Source of the DNA: a virus
DNA length: 64,000 nt
Reading direction: 5' to 3' (one strand)
IMG/VR virus record: IMGVR_UViG_3300046535_000869
Location: 1 to 64,000 of that record
Shown: positions 24,280 through 33,400 of the stretch, piece after piece
How the letters are laid out: each line of letters starts with the position of its first letter
Position numbering within the stretch: position 1 is the stretch's first letter
Made by a program: the position numbers and the translations under genes
Notes under the pieces: model-generated
What the model was told of the DNA's origin: nothing
Seen by the model: the letters and a program-made list of their open reading frames with translations, nothing else
Database searches by the model: none

Positions 24280-25371
24280 TCAGTCCCGGTAAATGTGCTC
24301 GACGCCGTCCCGGCTCACGGCCAGCCGTGAGGCCCGGCCCTTCCCGGCCGCTGTGATCTGATGCCACTTGCCGCGCTCGATGAAGACCAGGTCGCCCTTC
24401 TTGACCGTCCGGGTCTGGTCCTCGATGGCGAACTTGTACTCGCCCTCCAGGATGAACCACCACTCGTCCCAGTCGGCGTGGTAGTGCCGCCGGTTCCCCT
24501 CGCCAGGGAGCTGACTGATGATGGTCGCGCTGTTCGACGGCGACTGGACGACCCGCCAGCCGAAGGACTGCCCCGCCGGGAACCGCTTCAGCAGCTCCGG
24601 GATGTTGACCAGCGGAACCGAGCCAGCCAGGTCGTTGGCCGACACGCCGTCGTCGTCCAGGACCTTCCCGGCATCGCACTGTGAGAACGCTGTGGACGTC
24701 CAGTACCGAGGCTTGACCGCGCCCGCGCGCCGCCGCGCGAGGACCAGCTCTGCGTCCTGAAAGTCCTGCTCGGTGTCGATGTCGATGGCCGCGTCGCCAG
24801 ACAGCCGGAGCCGCCGGACCCGCGACCCGAACCCATAGCTCCCGCATTTCTCGAAGGCCCCTCGCCGCCAGCCGAAGATGCCGTTGCAGAAGATCTCGAC
24901 CGGCTCCAGCTTCTGGCTGGGCAGCATCGGGAGCGCCGGGTCGAAGTTGATAGCCGTCTCGCCGAGCATCGTCTCTGCCTGGACCGCCCTCACCGAGACC
25001 ACCACGTCCGCGTCGTCCAGCGCCAGGACGGCTGCGCGCATGTCCTGCGCCGACAGGAACGGCGAGGTCGGCGTGATCTGGAACAGCCGGTTGACCTCCG
25101 GCATCGCCGCCAGGAAGTCCGCGACAAAGTGGTCGGTTGTGGCCTTGTCTCCAGCCAGCTCCGCCGACCGCCGGTAGCTGCTCGCGCCCAGCTCCTCGCC
25201 GAGGTTGAGAATCTCGTCGCTCTCGGAGTTGACGTAGACCTTATCGAACAGCCCGGACTCCCGCGCCGTCTCGACGACCCAGGCCAGGAGAGGCTTGCCG
25301 CCGAGGAAGCGGAGGTTCTTCCGAGGCACGCGCGTGCTGTGCAGGCGGGCCGGAATCATCGCGACCTTCAT
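24280..25371 (-). CDS. CMP-sugar synthetase (NeuA/KdsB-like) fused to a cupin
   Basis: The 363-residue protein begins MKVAMIPARLHSTRVPRKNL, the acylneuraminate cytidylyltransferase nucleotide-binding motif (IPARxxSxRxPxKNL), with QITPTSPFLSAQDM further on as in NeuA enzymes. Residues about 230-345 form a cupin: GWRVVQSPSNSATI, HYHADWDEWWFILEGEYKF with the metal-binding HxH...E, and GDLVFIERGKWHQI. The cupin resembles sugar-modifying or sensor cupins. Such a fusion would activate a keto-deoxy sugar (nonulosonate or Kdo-like) as its CMP form. Substrate not determined. Confidence 0.85.
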   Translation of the reverse strand: MKVAMIPARLHSTRVPRKNLRFLGGKPLLAWVVETARESGLFDKVYVNSESDEILNLGEELGASSYRRSAELAGDKATTDHFVADFLAAMPEVNRLFQITPTSPFLSAQDMRAAVLALDDADVVVSVRAVQAETMLGETAINFDPALPMLPSQKLEPVEIFCNGIFGWRRGAFEKCGSYGFGSRVRRLRLSGDAAIDIDTEQDFQDAELVLARRRAGAVKPRYWTSTAFSQCDAGKVLDDDGVSANDLAGSVPLVNIPELLKRFPAGQSFGWRVVQSPSNSATIISQLPGEGNRRHYHADWDEWWFILEGEYKFAIEDQTRTVKKGDLVFIERGKWHQITAAGKGRASRLAVSRDGVEHIYRD

Positions 25372-25877
25372 CGCGGTCTCCAGAGGACCATCGTGTCCTG
25401 CCGGAACATGACCGGAATCGGCTCAGGCTGCTCGCTCAGGAAGGTGAGCATCGCCAGCGTGACCTTGTCGAAGCTGGTCATCATGTCGTGGCAGACGAGC
25501 GCGTACTTGGTCAGCCGCCAGGCGTTGCGGAGGTCGACGAGCGCCTCGTCGTAGCCGTGATGGCCGTCGACATAGGACAGGTCGACCGGCGCGGTCTCGG
25601 CGGGTATCAGCGACTGCGACGGCCCGTCGAGGAACCGGACCTTCCCGCGATGCCCAGCTTTCTCCAGCAGCTCGACGATGTGTCTGTGGCTCCCGCGCCC
25701 CAGCCCGCCGTGGATGGTTCCCCAGGTGTCACAAAGTGTCAGGTCGATCTCCGGGTTCGCCGCGACGACCGTCCGCACGCAACCGCCCTCGTTGACGCCG
25801 ATGCCAAGGTACGTCTTGGCGCGCGGAGCCAGCTCGTTGAGGATCTCCCAGGAGCAGTGAGAGGCGGGCCAGTTCAC
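25368..25877 (-). CDS. Class I SAM methyltransferase-like protein (CmcI/Methyltransf_24 type)
   Basis: The GTG start at 25877 gives 169 residues, with GTGA overlap. The N-terminal part shows a SAM-binding strand (TYLGIGVNEGGCVRTV) and the DLSYVDGHHGYDEALVDLRNAW motif, which matches the VDGxHxY motif of Methyltransf_24-type proteins. A sugar O-methyltransferase role is a guess from the island. Confidence 0.75.
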   Translation of the reverse strand: MNWPASHCSWEILNELAPRAKTYLGIGVNEGGCVRTVVAANPEIDLTLCDTWGTIHGGLGRGSHRHIVELLEKAGHRGKVRFLDGPSQSLIPAETAPVDLSYVDGHHGYDEALVDLRNAWRLTKYALVCHDMMTSFDKVTLAMLTFLSEQPEPIPVMFRQDTMVLWRPR

Positions 25878-26557
25878 GCCGCCCTCCACTTCTGGAGCGC
25901 GACCCAGCCGCCGAACTGCGCGCGCGCCAGGGACTCGTCGTCGAACAGGAAGCCCGCCGCCTCAAGGGCCGAGACTGTCTTGGCACGGTCCTCGCCAGGC
26001 GGGACTTGATGGAATTCGATGAACAGGTGCGTCGCCGAGGCCAGCGCGCCAGGCATCCCGCGTACGGCCGCGTCCTCCGCGCCCTCGATGTCCATCTTGA
26101 TGACATCCGCCCGCCGACCAGACAGCGCCAGGATGGTGTCGAGGCTCTCGCACTCGACCAGGACAGCGTGACCCGCACTGCCGTGTACGGCCCCAGCGAT
26201 GGACATGGACAGCCCAGGCTCCGGTTTGATGAGCCGCATCAGCCCGTCACCAGCGCCGACCGCGACGCAATGCAGGTCGACCCGCTTGTCGTTGAGGTAC
26301 AGCTCGGCCAGCATGTCAGCCCGCTCCCGCTCCGCCTCGATGGCGACGACTACTAGGGTCGGCTTCCCGAACTTCAGCGCCAGGGCCGTGTAGAACCCGT
26401 ACTCCGCGCCCGCGTCAACCACCACGTCGGCCGACCGGACCGCGTCAACGAACGCCTGTGAGTAGGGTTCCCACCGAACGTTGGCCTGCTCCGTCCCGAC
26501 CATTAGGTCATGGCAGATGTCCAGGGTCGCCTTCTGGCCGTAGGTCTTCTCGGTCAC
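25874..26557 (-). CDS. FkbM-family methyltransferase
   Basis: The 227-residue protein shows the FkbM pattern: VVVDAGAEYGFYTALALKFG (SAM motif I), VVAIEAERERADML, and DVIKMDIEGAEDAAVRG, the diagnostic KMDIEGAE motif, followed by FIEFH. FkbM enzymes methylate hydroxyls of sugars and polyketides. It overlaps both neighbours by 4 nt, so it belongs to the island operon. Confidence 0.9.
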   Translation of the reverse strand: MTEKTYGQKATLDICHDLMVGTEQANVRWEPYSQAFVDAVRSADVVVDAGAEYGFYTALALKFGKPTLVVVAIEAERERADMLAELYLNDKRVDLHCVAVGAGDGLMRLIKPEPGLSMSIAGAVHGSAGHAVLVECESLDTILALSGRRADVIKMDIEGAEDAAVRGMPGALASATHLFIEFHQVPPGEDRAKTVSALEAAGFLFDDESLARAQFGGWVALQKWRAA

Positions 26558-27108
26558 TTGACCATCTCCGGCATGAAGGAACAGTAGAGCCAGTGGAACA
26601 TCATCATCGCCACGTCCTCGGCGACCGCGTTGCTGTCGGTCTCCAGGTCGATGGTGATGTCCGCCTTCTCCGAGACCGGCCCGCGCTTGCCGACAACCGC
26701 CGCGACGTGCATATTCAGGAACTTCGCGCGCGCGACCGCCTTGGTCAGGTTGGCTGACTTCCCGGACCCGCTGAAGACCACCAGGAGGTCGCCCGGCTCG
26801 CCGAGGGTGTCGAGCTGGGCCGCGAACATATTGTCCGCGCCGAAGTCGTTGACCGCTGAGGACAGCATGAACCCGCTGTTCAAGGAGACCGCCCGCATGC
26901 CAGCGCCAGCCTCGCGCAGCACGTTCAGCGACAGGCCGAGCGCCAGGTGGTCAGTGACCGTGCCGCCGCCGCCGTTGGCCGCTGTGTAGATGGTCCCGCC
27001 ATTGTCGTTGACCCGCTGCACCAGGAGCCGGAGCGCTTCGGCCCGCTCGAACGGGAGCTTCGCCGCCTTCTGGGCAACCGCGTCGACGTACGACCAGCAC
27101 GTCTTCAC
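26554..27108 (-). CDS. SIS-domain sugar isomerase (GmhA-like)
   Basis: The GTG start at 27108 gives 184 residues. It matches phosphoheptose isomerase-like SIS proteins: GGTIYTAANGGGGTVTDHLALGL, a Ser-rich phosphosugar motif (LLVVFSGSGKSANLTKAV), and DITIDLETDSNAVAEDVAMMMFHWL at the C-terminus, typical of GmhA/DiaA. Aldo-keto isomerisation of a sugar phosphate is expected. This fits a route towards a deoxy or heptose-type sugar with the neighbouring genes. Confidence 0.85.
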   Translation of the reverse strand: MKTCWSYVDAVAQKAAKLPFERAEALRLLVQRVNDNGGTIYTAANGGGGTVTDHLALGLSLNVLREAGAGMRAVSLNSGFMLSSAVNDFGADNMFAAQLDTLGEPGDLLVVFSGSGKSANLTKAVARAKFLNMHVAAVVGKRGPVSEKADITIDLETDSNAVAEDVAMMMFHWLYCSFMPEMVK

Positions 27109-27662
27109 GGCTTCCTCCAGGCCCCGATGCCGCCCCAGTCGCCCCTGACGGTCCACTCCAGCTTCTCGCCAGCCAGGCCCGCCCAGTACGCCGGGACGCC
27201 GCCCTTCTCCCAGACCTCGAACGCGCTCGCCGCCGCGTTGATGTCGTGGAAGACGATCCAGCCGCCGGACCGTACCAGCTTCCCGTAGTCGTCCACGTCC
27301 GCCGTGACGCCGTCGAGGCTGTGGTCGCCGTCGATGAACAGCATGTCAACCGGGTCGCCATCGAGCTGCTCGACCACCTTGAGCCAGGTCGCCTTGTGAT
27401 GGCTGTCGCCGGAGATACAGATGACGCCGACCAGGGCCGCGTTCCGCTTGGCGGTCTGGGCCTGGTTCATCCCGGTCGTCGAGCCTTCGATCTTGTCGAC
27501 CGTCACGGTCTTCCCGGACGCGATATTCGACAGGAGCTGCGTGACGCCGCCAGGCCCGGTCCCAATCTCCAGGATGGTCTTCGGCTTGACCTCCTCGGCC
27601 AGCCAGCGCGAGAACGGCTGGATCTCGTCCGGCCATTGGAGCATCGGCAGGGTGACCTTCAT
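27105..27662 (-). CDS. Class I SAM methyltransferase (Methyltransf_24 type)
   Basis: The 185-residue protein shows TILEIGTGPGGVTQLLSN (motif I), KTVTVDKIEG, VDMLFIDGDHSLDGVTADVDDYG with a FIDGDH motif, and WIVFHDI. These define Methyltransf_24 or cephalosporin hydroxylase-like methyltransferases. It overlaps the SIS gene by 4 nt. Probably a glycan O-methyltransferase. Confidence 0.85.
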   Translation of the reverse strand: MKVTLPMLQWPDEIQPFSRWLAEEVKPKTILEIGTGPGGVTQLLSNIASGKTVTVDKIEGSTTGMNQAQTAKRNAALVGVICISGDSHHKATWLKVVEQLDGDPVDMLFIDGDHSLDGVTADVDDYGKLVRSGGWIVFHDINAAASAFEVWEKGGVPAYWAGLAGEKLEWTVRGDWGGIGAWRKP

Positions 27663-28357
27663 GGCTTCACCGTCCGACGCTCAGCGTCCGACCAGGGAGC
27701 CAGCCGCCCGTCGCGAATCGGAGCCAGGGTCAGCTCAGGGTAGACCGCCTCCGGGAGGTTGAACGCCAGCATCCCGCCGGTCCCTGTGCCTGGATGGATA
27801 CTGTCGTACCTGGCCGCGACCGCCGCCCGCTCGGCCCGCGACTTGACGAGGAACTTGTGGTGCTCGATGAGGACCGGCGCTTCAGAGCCGCCGCCGAACG
27901 GCGATCCACAATGGATGCTCGTCCGCCCGCCCGCCATCGCCTTCACGCTCAGGCGCGTCTGGTGGTCCGGGAATAGCTGCGGCGACAGGATGACCCAGCC
28001 AGGCGTCTGCCAGAGGCTCGCGCGGGCGAACTTCCAGTGGTCTGCCGCGAAGTAGCGCTCCTCCGCCAGCCAGTCCGCCATCGCAGGCGAGGCTTTCTCG
28101 TCGTCGTCTAGCCGCAGGATGTACTTGCCGGAGCACTCCGCGACCGCGTAGTCGTGGACCGACTCCAGGTAGCCGTGTGACTGAACCGGGACGATCTTGC
28201 AGGGAAGCTGCCTGGCGAGGTCCTCGGCGTCTTGGCCGTCAGCCGCGATGACGAACTCAGCCCGGCAGCGCTCAGCCAGCGCCGACATGGCGCTGAGGAA
28301 CGGCCAGGCGTGTCGCTCGCCCTTGCTGACGCAGAGGATAGTGAGGTTCGGTTGCAT
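27659..28357 (-). CDS. Glycosyltransferase family 2-like
   Basis: The 232-residue protein reads LTILCVSKGERHAWPFLSAM at the start (GT2 strand 1), EFVIAADGQDAEDLARQL and KYILRLDDDEKASPAM, the DxD metal-binding motif of GT-A enzymes. It is the first gene of island 1 and follows a 98-nt spacer after the decoration gene. The start has a GGGGCAG leader similar to that of the chaperone gene. Confidence 0.8.
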   Translation of the reverse strand: MQPNLTILCVSKGERHAWPFLSAMSALAERCRAEFVIAADGQDAEDLARQLPCKIVPVQSHGYLESVHDYAVAECSGKYILRLDDDEKASPAMADWLAEERYFAADHWKFARASLWQTPGWVILSPQLFPDHQTRLSVKAMAGGRTSIHCGSPFGGGSEAPVLIEHHKFLVKSRAERAAVAARYDSIHPGTGTGGMLAFNLPEAVYPELTLAPIRDGRLAPWSDAERRTVKP

Positions 28358-28396
28358 CTGCCCCTGACGAACCGATGTGGTCCCGATGATAGAGAG

Positions 28397-28428
28397 AAGG
28401 CCCGACGACCTGGTTGCCGCCGGGCCTT
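28397..28428 (-). terminator. Stem-loop after the decoration-like gene
   Basis: An 8-bp stem (AAGGCCCG / CGGGCCTT) lies downstream of the decoration-like gene and is followed by CTCTCT on the minus strand. It lacks a T-tract, so termination would be weak. It resembles the stem-loops after the capsid and tail tube genes. Confidence 0.5.
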
Positions 28429-28455
28429 GTGATTACGTGCTCAAGCCGTCAGCCG

Positions 28456-28974
28456 TTAGGCTGGCGGGTTGTGGTCGAACCCGCCGAGGACTGCGACGCA
28501 GCCGCCGATGGTCACCACGTCGACGCCGGAGGCCGACAGCGTGGGCGTCAAGGACAGCTTGACGTACCGCTTCGCGCCGCTCAGGTCGATGTTCACGAGT
28601 CCGCCCGCGTCCAGGTCGATGGCCGCGCCGCTGTTCAGGGCGGTCACGGTCAGCGTGTCCGGCGCGTCGCCGTAATCGGCGTACGCATCGGCGACGCCGT
28701 CGTCGTCCGAGTCCTGGATGCCGATGGCGAAGATCGCCGTGTGGCCCGACGCCAGGACGGCGTGTACCGGGATGGCCGGGATGAGGCTCAGCGCCACGTC
28801 CGGGTCGCAGCGGTCAATCGCGATGCCCGCGATGGCCGTCCCGCTCCCGCCGTGGCCCGCGCCGACAATCGATCCGGCCGCGATGCCAACCACTCGCTTC
28901 GTGTAGGCTCCAGCGTTCTCCTGTCCCGCGAGCGCGGCTCCAGGCGTGACGCCAGGGCTGTCTGTCAAGTTCAT
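28456..28974 (-). CDS. Capsid decoration-like structural protein
   Basis: The 172-residue protein is Gly/Ala-rich with many small residues, opening MNLTDSPGVTPGAALAGQ. It follows the major capsid gene after a short gap and ends before a stem-loop, the usual location of head decoration or fibre proteins. It has a DSDDDGVADAY acidic loop that could bind Ca2+ and a beta-rich C-terminal half (RYVKLSLTPTLSASGVDVVTIGG). No homology to a named decoration protein is claimed. Confidence 0.65.
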   Translation of the reverse strand: MNLTDSPGVTPGAALAGQENAGAYTKRVVGIAAGSIVGAGHGGSGTAIAGIAIDRCDPDVALSLIPAIPVHAVLASGHTAIFAIGIQDSDDDGVADAYADYGDAPDTLTVTALNSGAAIDLDAGGLVNIDLSGAKRYVKLSLTPTLSASGVDVVTIGGCVAVLGGFDHNPPA

Positions 28975-29007
28975 GTTCGAGTCCTCCCTAAGAAAGCCTT
29001 GTTGAGA

Positions 29008-29033
29008 GAAGGCCGACCACCAGGTCAGCCTTC
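29008..29033 (-). terminator. Stem-loop after the major capsid gene
   Basis: An 11-bp stem with one U-G wobble (GAAGGCTGACC / GGTCGGCCTTC) and a 4-nt loop lies 16 nt past the capsid stop. It is followed by TCTCAACAAGG, with no T-run. The same TCTCAAC follows the stem-loop after the tail tube gene. Partial termination or transcript stabilisation are alternatives. Confidence 0.55.
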
Positions 29034-29049
29034 CCTTGGTGTCACGCTC

Positions 29050-30270
29050 TTACTGCGCCCACTTCACGCCGGTCAGGTGCGCGATGGCCTCACGGTGCTG
29101 CGGAACCAGGTCGACCTCGTTGATCACGCGAAGCGCCGAGGCGTTCCGCTGATAAAGCGAGAAGACCGAGCCGTCCGACTGGACGATGGTTCCCTGGTCC
29201 GTCATGTCCACCTGAATCTGTGCGCCCTGGCCGAGCATCAGCTCGTCGCCGTCGTACAGGAAGATCAGGGACTCGTCCGCCCCGGTGCCGAGCGTGCTCG
29301 GAATCTGGGTTGACGAATCGAACGGGAAGCCCCACAGGGTTCCCTTGGACATCTCCGGTGCGAACACCTGGTTGCCGTTGCCGTCGCGCGCGGTGAACAG
29401 ATAGATCTTCGTGCGCGGTGACATCGCCCAGGCCCCGCCCGTCATCGGGACGTTGCCGTTCTCCATCGCGAGGAGCAGCCGACCCAGGTCGCCGGTCACT
29501 TCGGCCAGCTTCTGTGCGTCGGTCCCGGTGAAGGTCGTCGAGGCCAGGCGGTTCGCCGATGGCGTCCAGTACTGGAGGCCCTTCGGACGGTGCGCCGAAC
29601 CCGGCGACGTCAGGAACACGGAGTCCTCGCCGATGGCCAGCGCGCGCAGCGTGCTGTTGCGAACGATCTGCGCGACGCGCGGCCCGCCCCGACGGAGGAA
29701 CGTGTTGGAGAACGGCACGAGCGCCTTCTCCTGGTGCGCGCGCATGATGATCTGGTCGGTGCTGGGCTGAGAATCGCGAATCTCCTCAACCTCTCCGCCC
29801 CAGCTCACCGCCGCGTCAGCCGTGACGCGCGGCATGTCGACCTGTCCGGCCGAGATGTCGATGGTCGCCTTCACGCGCCGACGGACAACCGTCATGGGTG
29901 CGAGAAGGTCAATCACCTGTTGGCTCTGCTCCGGCGCGAAGAACACGCCGCCAGCGTCCGCGACGCCCGACTCCAGGGCCTTCGTCACGAAGTCCTTCTG
30001 GTTGTCGGGAATCATCGACCCGGCCTTCTTCACGTTGTCGATGGCGATGTCCTTGCTGCCCTTCGCGCCCTGGAGCGCGATGGCGATGTAGCCGAGCATC
30101 AGCCCGCGCTGTTCGGCTTCGTAGGCGCGGTCGACTTCGTTCCCGGCGAGCTGTGCGGCCTTCTCGGACACGCCCAGGTCCGCCCGGCGCTCGTGCATCG
30201 TCTTGAGCGCTTCGGCGACGACCTCGCCTGCGGTGTTGCGTACGAGATCTGTCAATTCCTTCGTGTTCAT
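29050..30270 (-). CDS. Major capsid protein, HK97 fold
   Basis: The 406-residue protein has an N-terminal helical segment of about 110 residues that could act as a scaffold (delta) domain, followed by HK97-type sequence: GGVFFAPEQSQQVIDLLAPMTVVRRR, TDAAVSWGGEVEEIRDSQPSTDQI (spine helix and E-loop region), LFTARDGNGNQV and a C-terminal LYQRNASALRVINEVD. Such delta domains are removed by the prohead protease encoded just upstream. It starts with ATGA overlap on the 39-residue ORF and has a good GGCAGGAGCC leader. A stem-loop follows. Confidence 0.92.
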   Translation of the reverse strand: MNTKELTDLVRNTAGEVVAEALKTMHERRADLGVSEKAAQLAGNEVDRAYEAEQRGLMLGYIAIALQGAKGSKDIAIDNVKKAGSMIPDNQKDFVTKALESGVADAGGVFFAPEQSQQVIDLLAPMTVVRRRVKATIDISAGQVDMPRVTADAAVSWGGEVEEIRDSQPSTDQIIMRAHQEKALVPFSNTFLRRGGPRVAQIVRNSTLRALAIGEDSVFLTSPGSAHRPKGLQYWTPSANRLASTTFTGTDAQKLAEVTGDLGRLLLAMENGNVPMTGGAWAMSPRTKIYLFTARDGNGNQVFAPEMSKGTLWGFPFDSSTQIPSTLGTGADESLIFLYDGDELMLGQGAQIQVDMTDQGTIVQSDGSVFSLYQRNASALRVINEVDLVPQHREAIAHLTGVKWAQ

Positions 30271-30386
30271 GGCTCCTGCCTCCCTCGTGGCTGCTGCCGC
30301 GCCGTCTCCCGGCGATCTCCGGTTAACGGCTTCTCCTCGTGGCCAGACGGAGTGTCTGGTTCGGCGCGGTCGAGCGCCTCAGCCAC
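30267..30386 (-). CDS. Small ORF coupled to the capsid gene
   Basis: A GTG-started 39-codon ORF begins after a good CAGGAA Shine-Dalgarno 14 nt beyond the protease stop, and its TGA overlaps the capsid ATG (ATGA). The peptide is hydrophilic and rich in Arg, Glu, Gln and Pro. Both ends fit the operon's stop/start style. It may serve only for translational coupling, or encode a head-maturation peptide. No homology seen. Confidence 0.45.
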   Translation of the reverse strand: MAEALDRAEPDTPSGHEEKPLTGDRRETARQQPRGRQEP

Positions 30387-30400
30387 GAAGTAGTTCCTGC

Positions 30401-33400
30401 CTAGTCGACTCGTCCGGTGACGAGCATGAGCTGTTCGCTGATCGCCGCCTTCAGCGCCGACCGAATCAGGTCGGGCGAGATGGCTAGATCAATGTCCTTC
30501 TCTTCGTCGAGCACTAGAACCTGCTCGTTGTCGTCCAGCGCGCGCCCCATCGTGATGGGTAGCGGGTCGGCCGGGCCGTCCGTGGCTGGCGGAATCACTT
30601 CCGCTGGCGCTTCGGTTGCGGTTTGTAGTGTCGCCAGCACTTCGTCGAGGAGCGCCGTCGCATTGCGAATGCGCTGCTCGTTGGCAGACGACAAGACCCG
30701 GCCAGCCTTCAGCACTTGGACCGCCTCGTCCAGGTCGGCGAGCGCGACCGAAATGGCCGCTTTCGTCTCCGTGGTCGCCCGACGGTCGCCAGCGCAGAGT
30801 GACAACGTCCGGTGCTTCAACATCAGCGAAGCCTCGGTATGAGATTTGCCTTGCGGTCCGAACCGCTTGGAGACCCAGCTCGCCGCGCGATAGCGGGAAC
30901 CGGTCGCCTGGACCGACGTGATGAGGTCCCGCTGGTCGGCCAGCTTCGTCAGGGCCGCGTCGAGCGCCGCCGTCAGCGCCAGGCCGTCCTGCTCCTGGAT
31001 GATGCTCGCGAAGCGGCACAGCTCCCGGACATGCGCGCCGGAGTAGCCAGCCGTGGCGTCGACCGCCTTGATGGTGTCGACCGCGTCGAGGCCCGGTAGC
31101 CAGCGCGCCAGCATCTGCTTGCGTGCGACGTCATCCGGGAGGTCGAACTTCAGGACATCGTGGAACCGGCCCGGCCGGTCAATCAGCGCCTTCGGGAGCA
31201 GCTCCGGGTAGTTCGTGGTCAGGATGGTGACGACGCCCTTGGTCTGGCGAATGCCGTCCATCTCGGACTTGAGCATGTCGACCGTGTAGCCATCCAGCCA
31301 GTTGTCCACGTCCTCGACGAAGATGATGCTTGGAGCCAGCTCCCGCGCCATCTCGAAGGCGTGTACCATCCCGCCGAACGCGCCCATCCGGGCGAAGTCC
31401 CTGGCCGCGACCCAGATGAACGTCGACTTGGAGTTGTTCAGGAGCAGCCGACCGGTCAGGGTCTTCCCGGTTCCGGGAGGCCCGACCACCATTAGCCCGC
31501 GATTGTCGAAGTCCGCGCCCTTCTCTTCGATGAGCGTCGCGACACGCTTGATGGCCTTGGCGTTCTCCGGCGCGAGGAAGACCTCGTCGAAGCCCTCCGA
31601 GCCGCGCTCCAGGAACTCGCCAGAGATGTTGAACGCCTCGCCCTTGAGGTACTTGAGGCCAGCCGCGCGCTCCTGTACGTCCGAAACGAACCGTTCCATC
31701 GCGCCCTTCTTGTCGCGCTCGATGTAGGTCGTCACGTCCAGGCCGTACCAGGCAGGCGTCACGCGGAGGCACATCTTGATGCCGTGGAACTCCTCGTGCT
31801 CCCAGGTCAGGAAGCGCATCCCGTCGACCAGGAAGTCCTGCTCGATCTTGGAGTTGAGGCGAATCATCTCCCACGTCGGCGGAACTTCCTTGCCGTCCCA
31901 GTCGGTGTTGCGAATGTCCTCGACGTCGCAATCGACGAGCTGCTCGTCCAGCGACTTCAGGAAGCTGCCCATGCGGGCCGAGGCAACCTGGAAGCGGGAC
32001 TCGCTCAGAGCCTTCACGTCGCAGTCGATGAACCGCGCCGCCAGGGCCTGCTCGATGTCGCCCGCCGGAATCTGCTCGCGGGTCACGTCGAACGCTTTAC
32101 TCAGGCTCTTGTTCCAGCGGACCGGGTCCACGTCCTCGACACGCGCGAAGACCTTGGCTACCCGATCTTCGGCAGACTCTATTGAGGCTGCGCCAGGACC
32201 GGCGTTGATGGCGTCGGAGTCGTCCAGGATGCTCTGCGCGCTGGACGCGATGACCGCGACCTGCTCGGCGATGGTCTGGCAGACGCTCAGGACGCCGTTC
32301 ATCACGCGGTTCTCGTTGGCTTCCTCGGCGTCCTCGGCCGGGTTCGGCGTCGGCTCAACCTGCTCGACCGCCAGGAGGCCAGCGACATCAGACGCCGCCT
32401 GCTCCAGCACGTCCGAGGCGTCGCTGAGCATGGAGGCCATCGTCTGGAAGGCCGCGCGCTCCTCGGCGTCGTCGGCGTCGTCCGGGACCGGCGTCGGCCC
32501 GACCGGCGACATTGGCACGACACCAGCCGCCGCGCTGACGTCCAGCGGGCTGTCCTTGGCCTCGACGACGACCGGCTCGATGACCGGCTCGGCAGACGCC
32601 TCGATGGCGATGGGCTGGCCGTCCAGGAGGATCTGCTCGTCCAGCTCGTCCGTCACGCGCGCGTGAGTTTCCGGGAGCGCCTCGGCCGTTGCCTTGGCCT
32701 CCGGGATTGTTTCACGTGGAACACTGGTCTTGGCGACCTTCAGCTCGGACAGGACCGAGAAGACCTTCCGGCCGGTCGGGTCCGCCTGCGCGCGAAGGGT
32801 CTCGACCTGCTTCCGGGTCAGAATCGACTCGCCGCGCTTCATCAGGTCCAGGGTCTTCTCGGCCCAGGCTTTCAATGGCGCGACGTCGATGCCCTTGGAC
32901 CGGGCGATGACCAGCGCCTCTGGATGGGCTGGAACCGGGCAGATCGAATGTTCGAGCAGGCCCTGCTTCAGGAAGTTGACGCCCGTCTCGGACATCTCCC
33001 ACTCGGTCGGGAGGAACCCGACGGAGCAGGCGTTCAGGAAGCCGCCCTGGATCATGCGGTACACGGTGTCCGCGAACGGGTACACATCCGGCCCGATGAA
33101 CTGGTCGGTCGCCCGGAGCATGGAGCCGTCGTTGATCGTCTCCAGCGCGCGGCCGACTGGCAGCGCGCCGTGGTCGTGCGCCCAGAGGACGACCGGGTTG
33201 GTCTTGTAGTCCTTGAGGTCCCAGCCCTTCACGGCCAGGCTGTCGCCCTCCCGGTCCAGGTTGGCGTTCGACAGGACGAACGGAATCGTCCGGCTCTCCG
33301 GGTCCGCCTTCATGGCCGACAGGTCGACCAGGCCAGACTTGAAGACCACGTACGGTGCGAGGTCGTCGCCCGATGCGCCCTTCTTGACCAGGGCCTTCCA

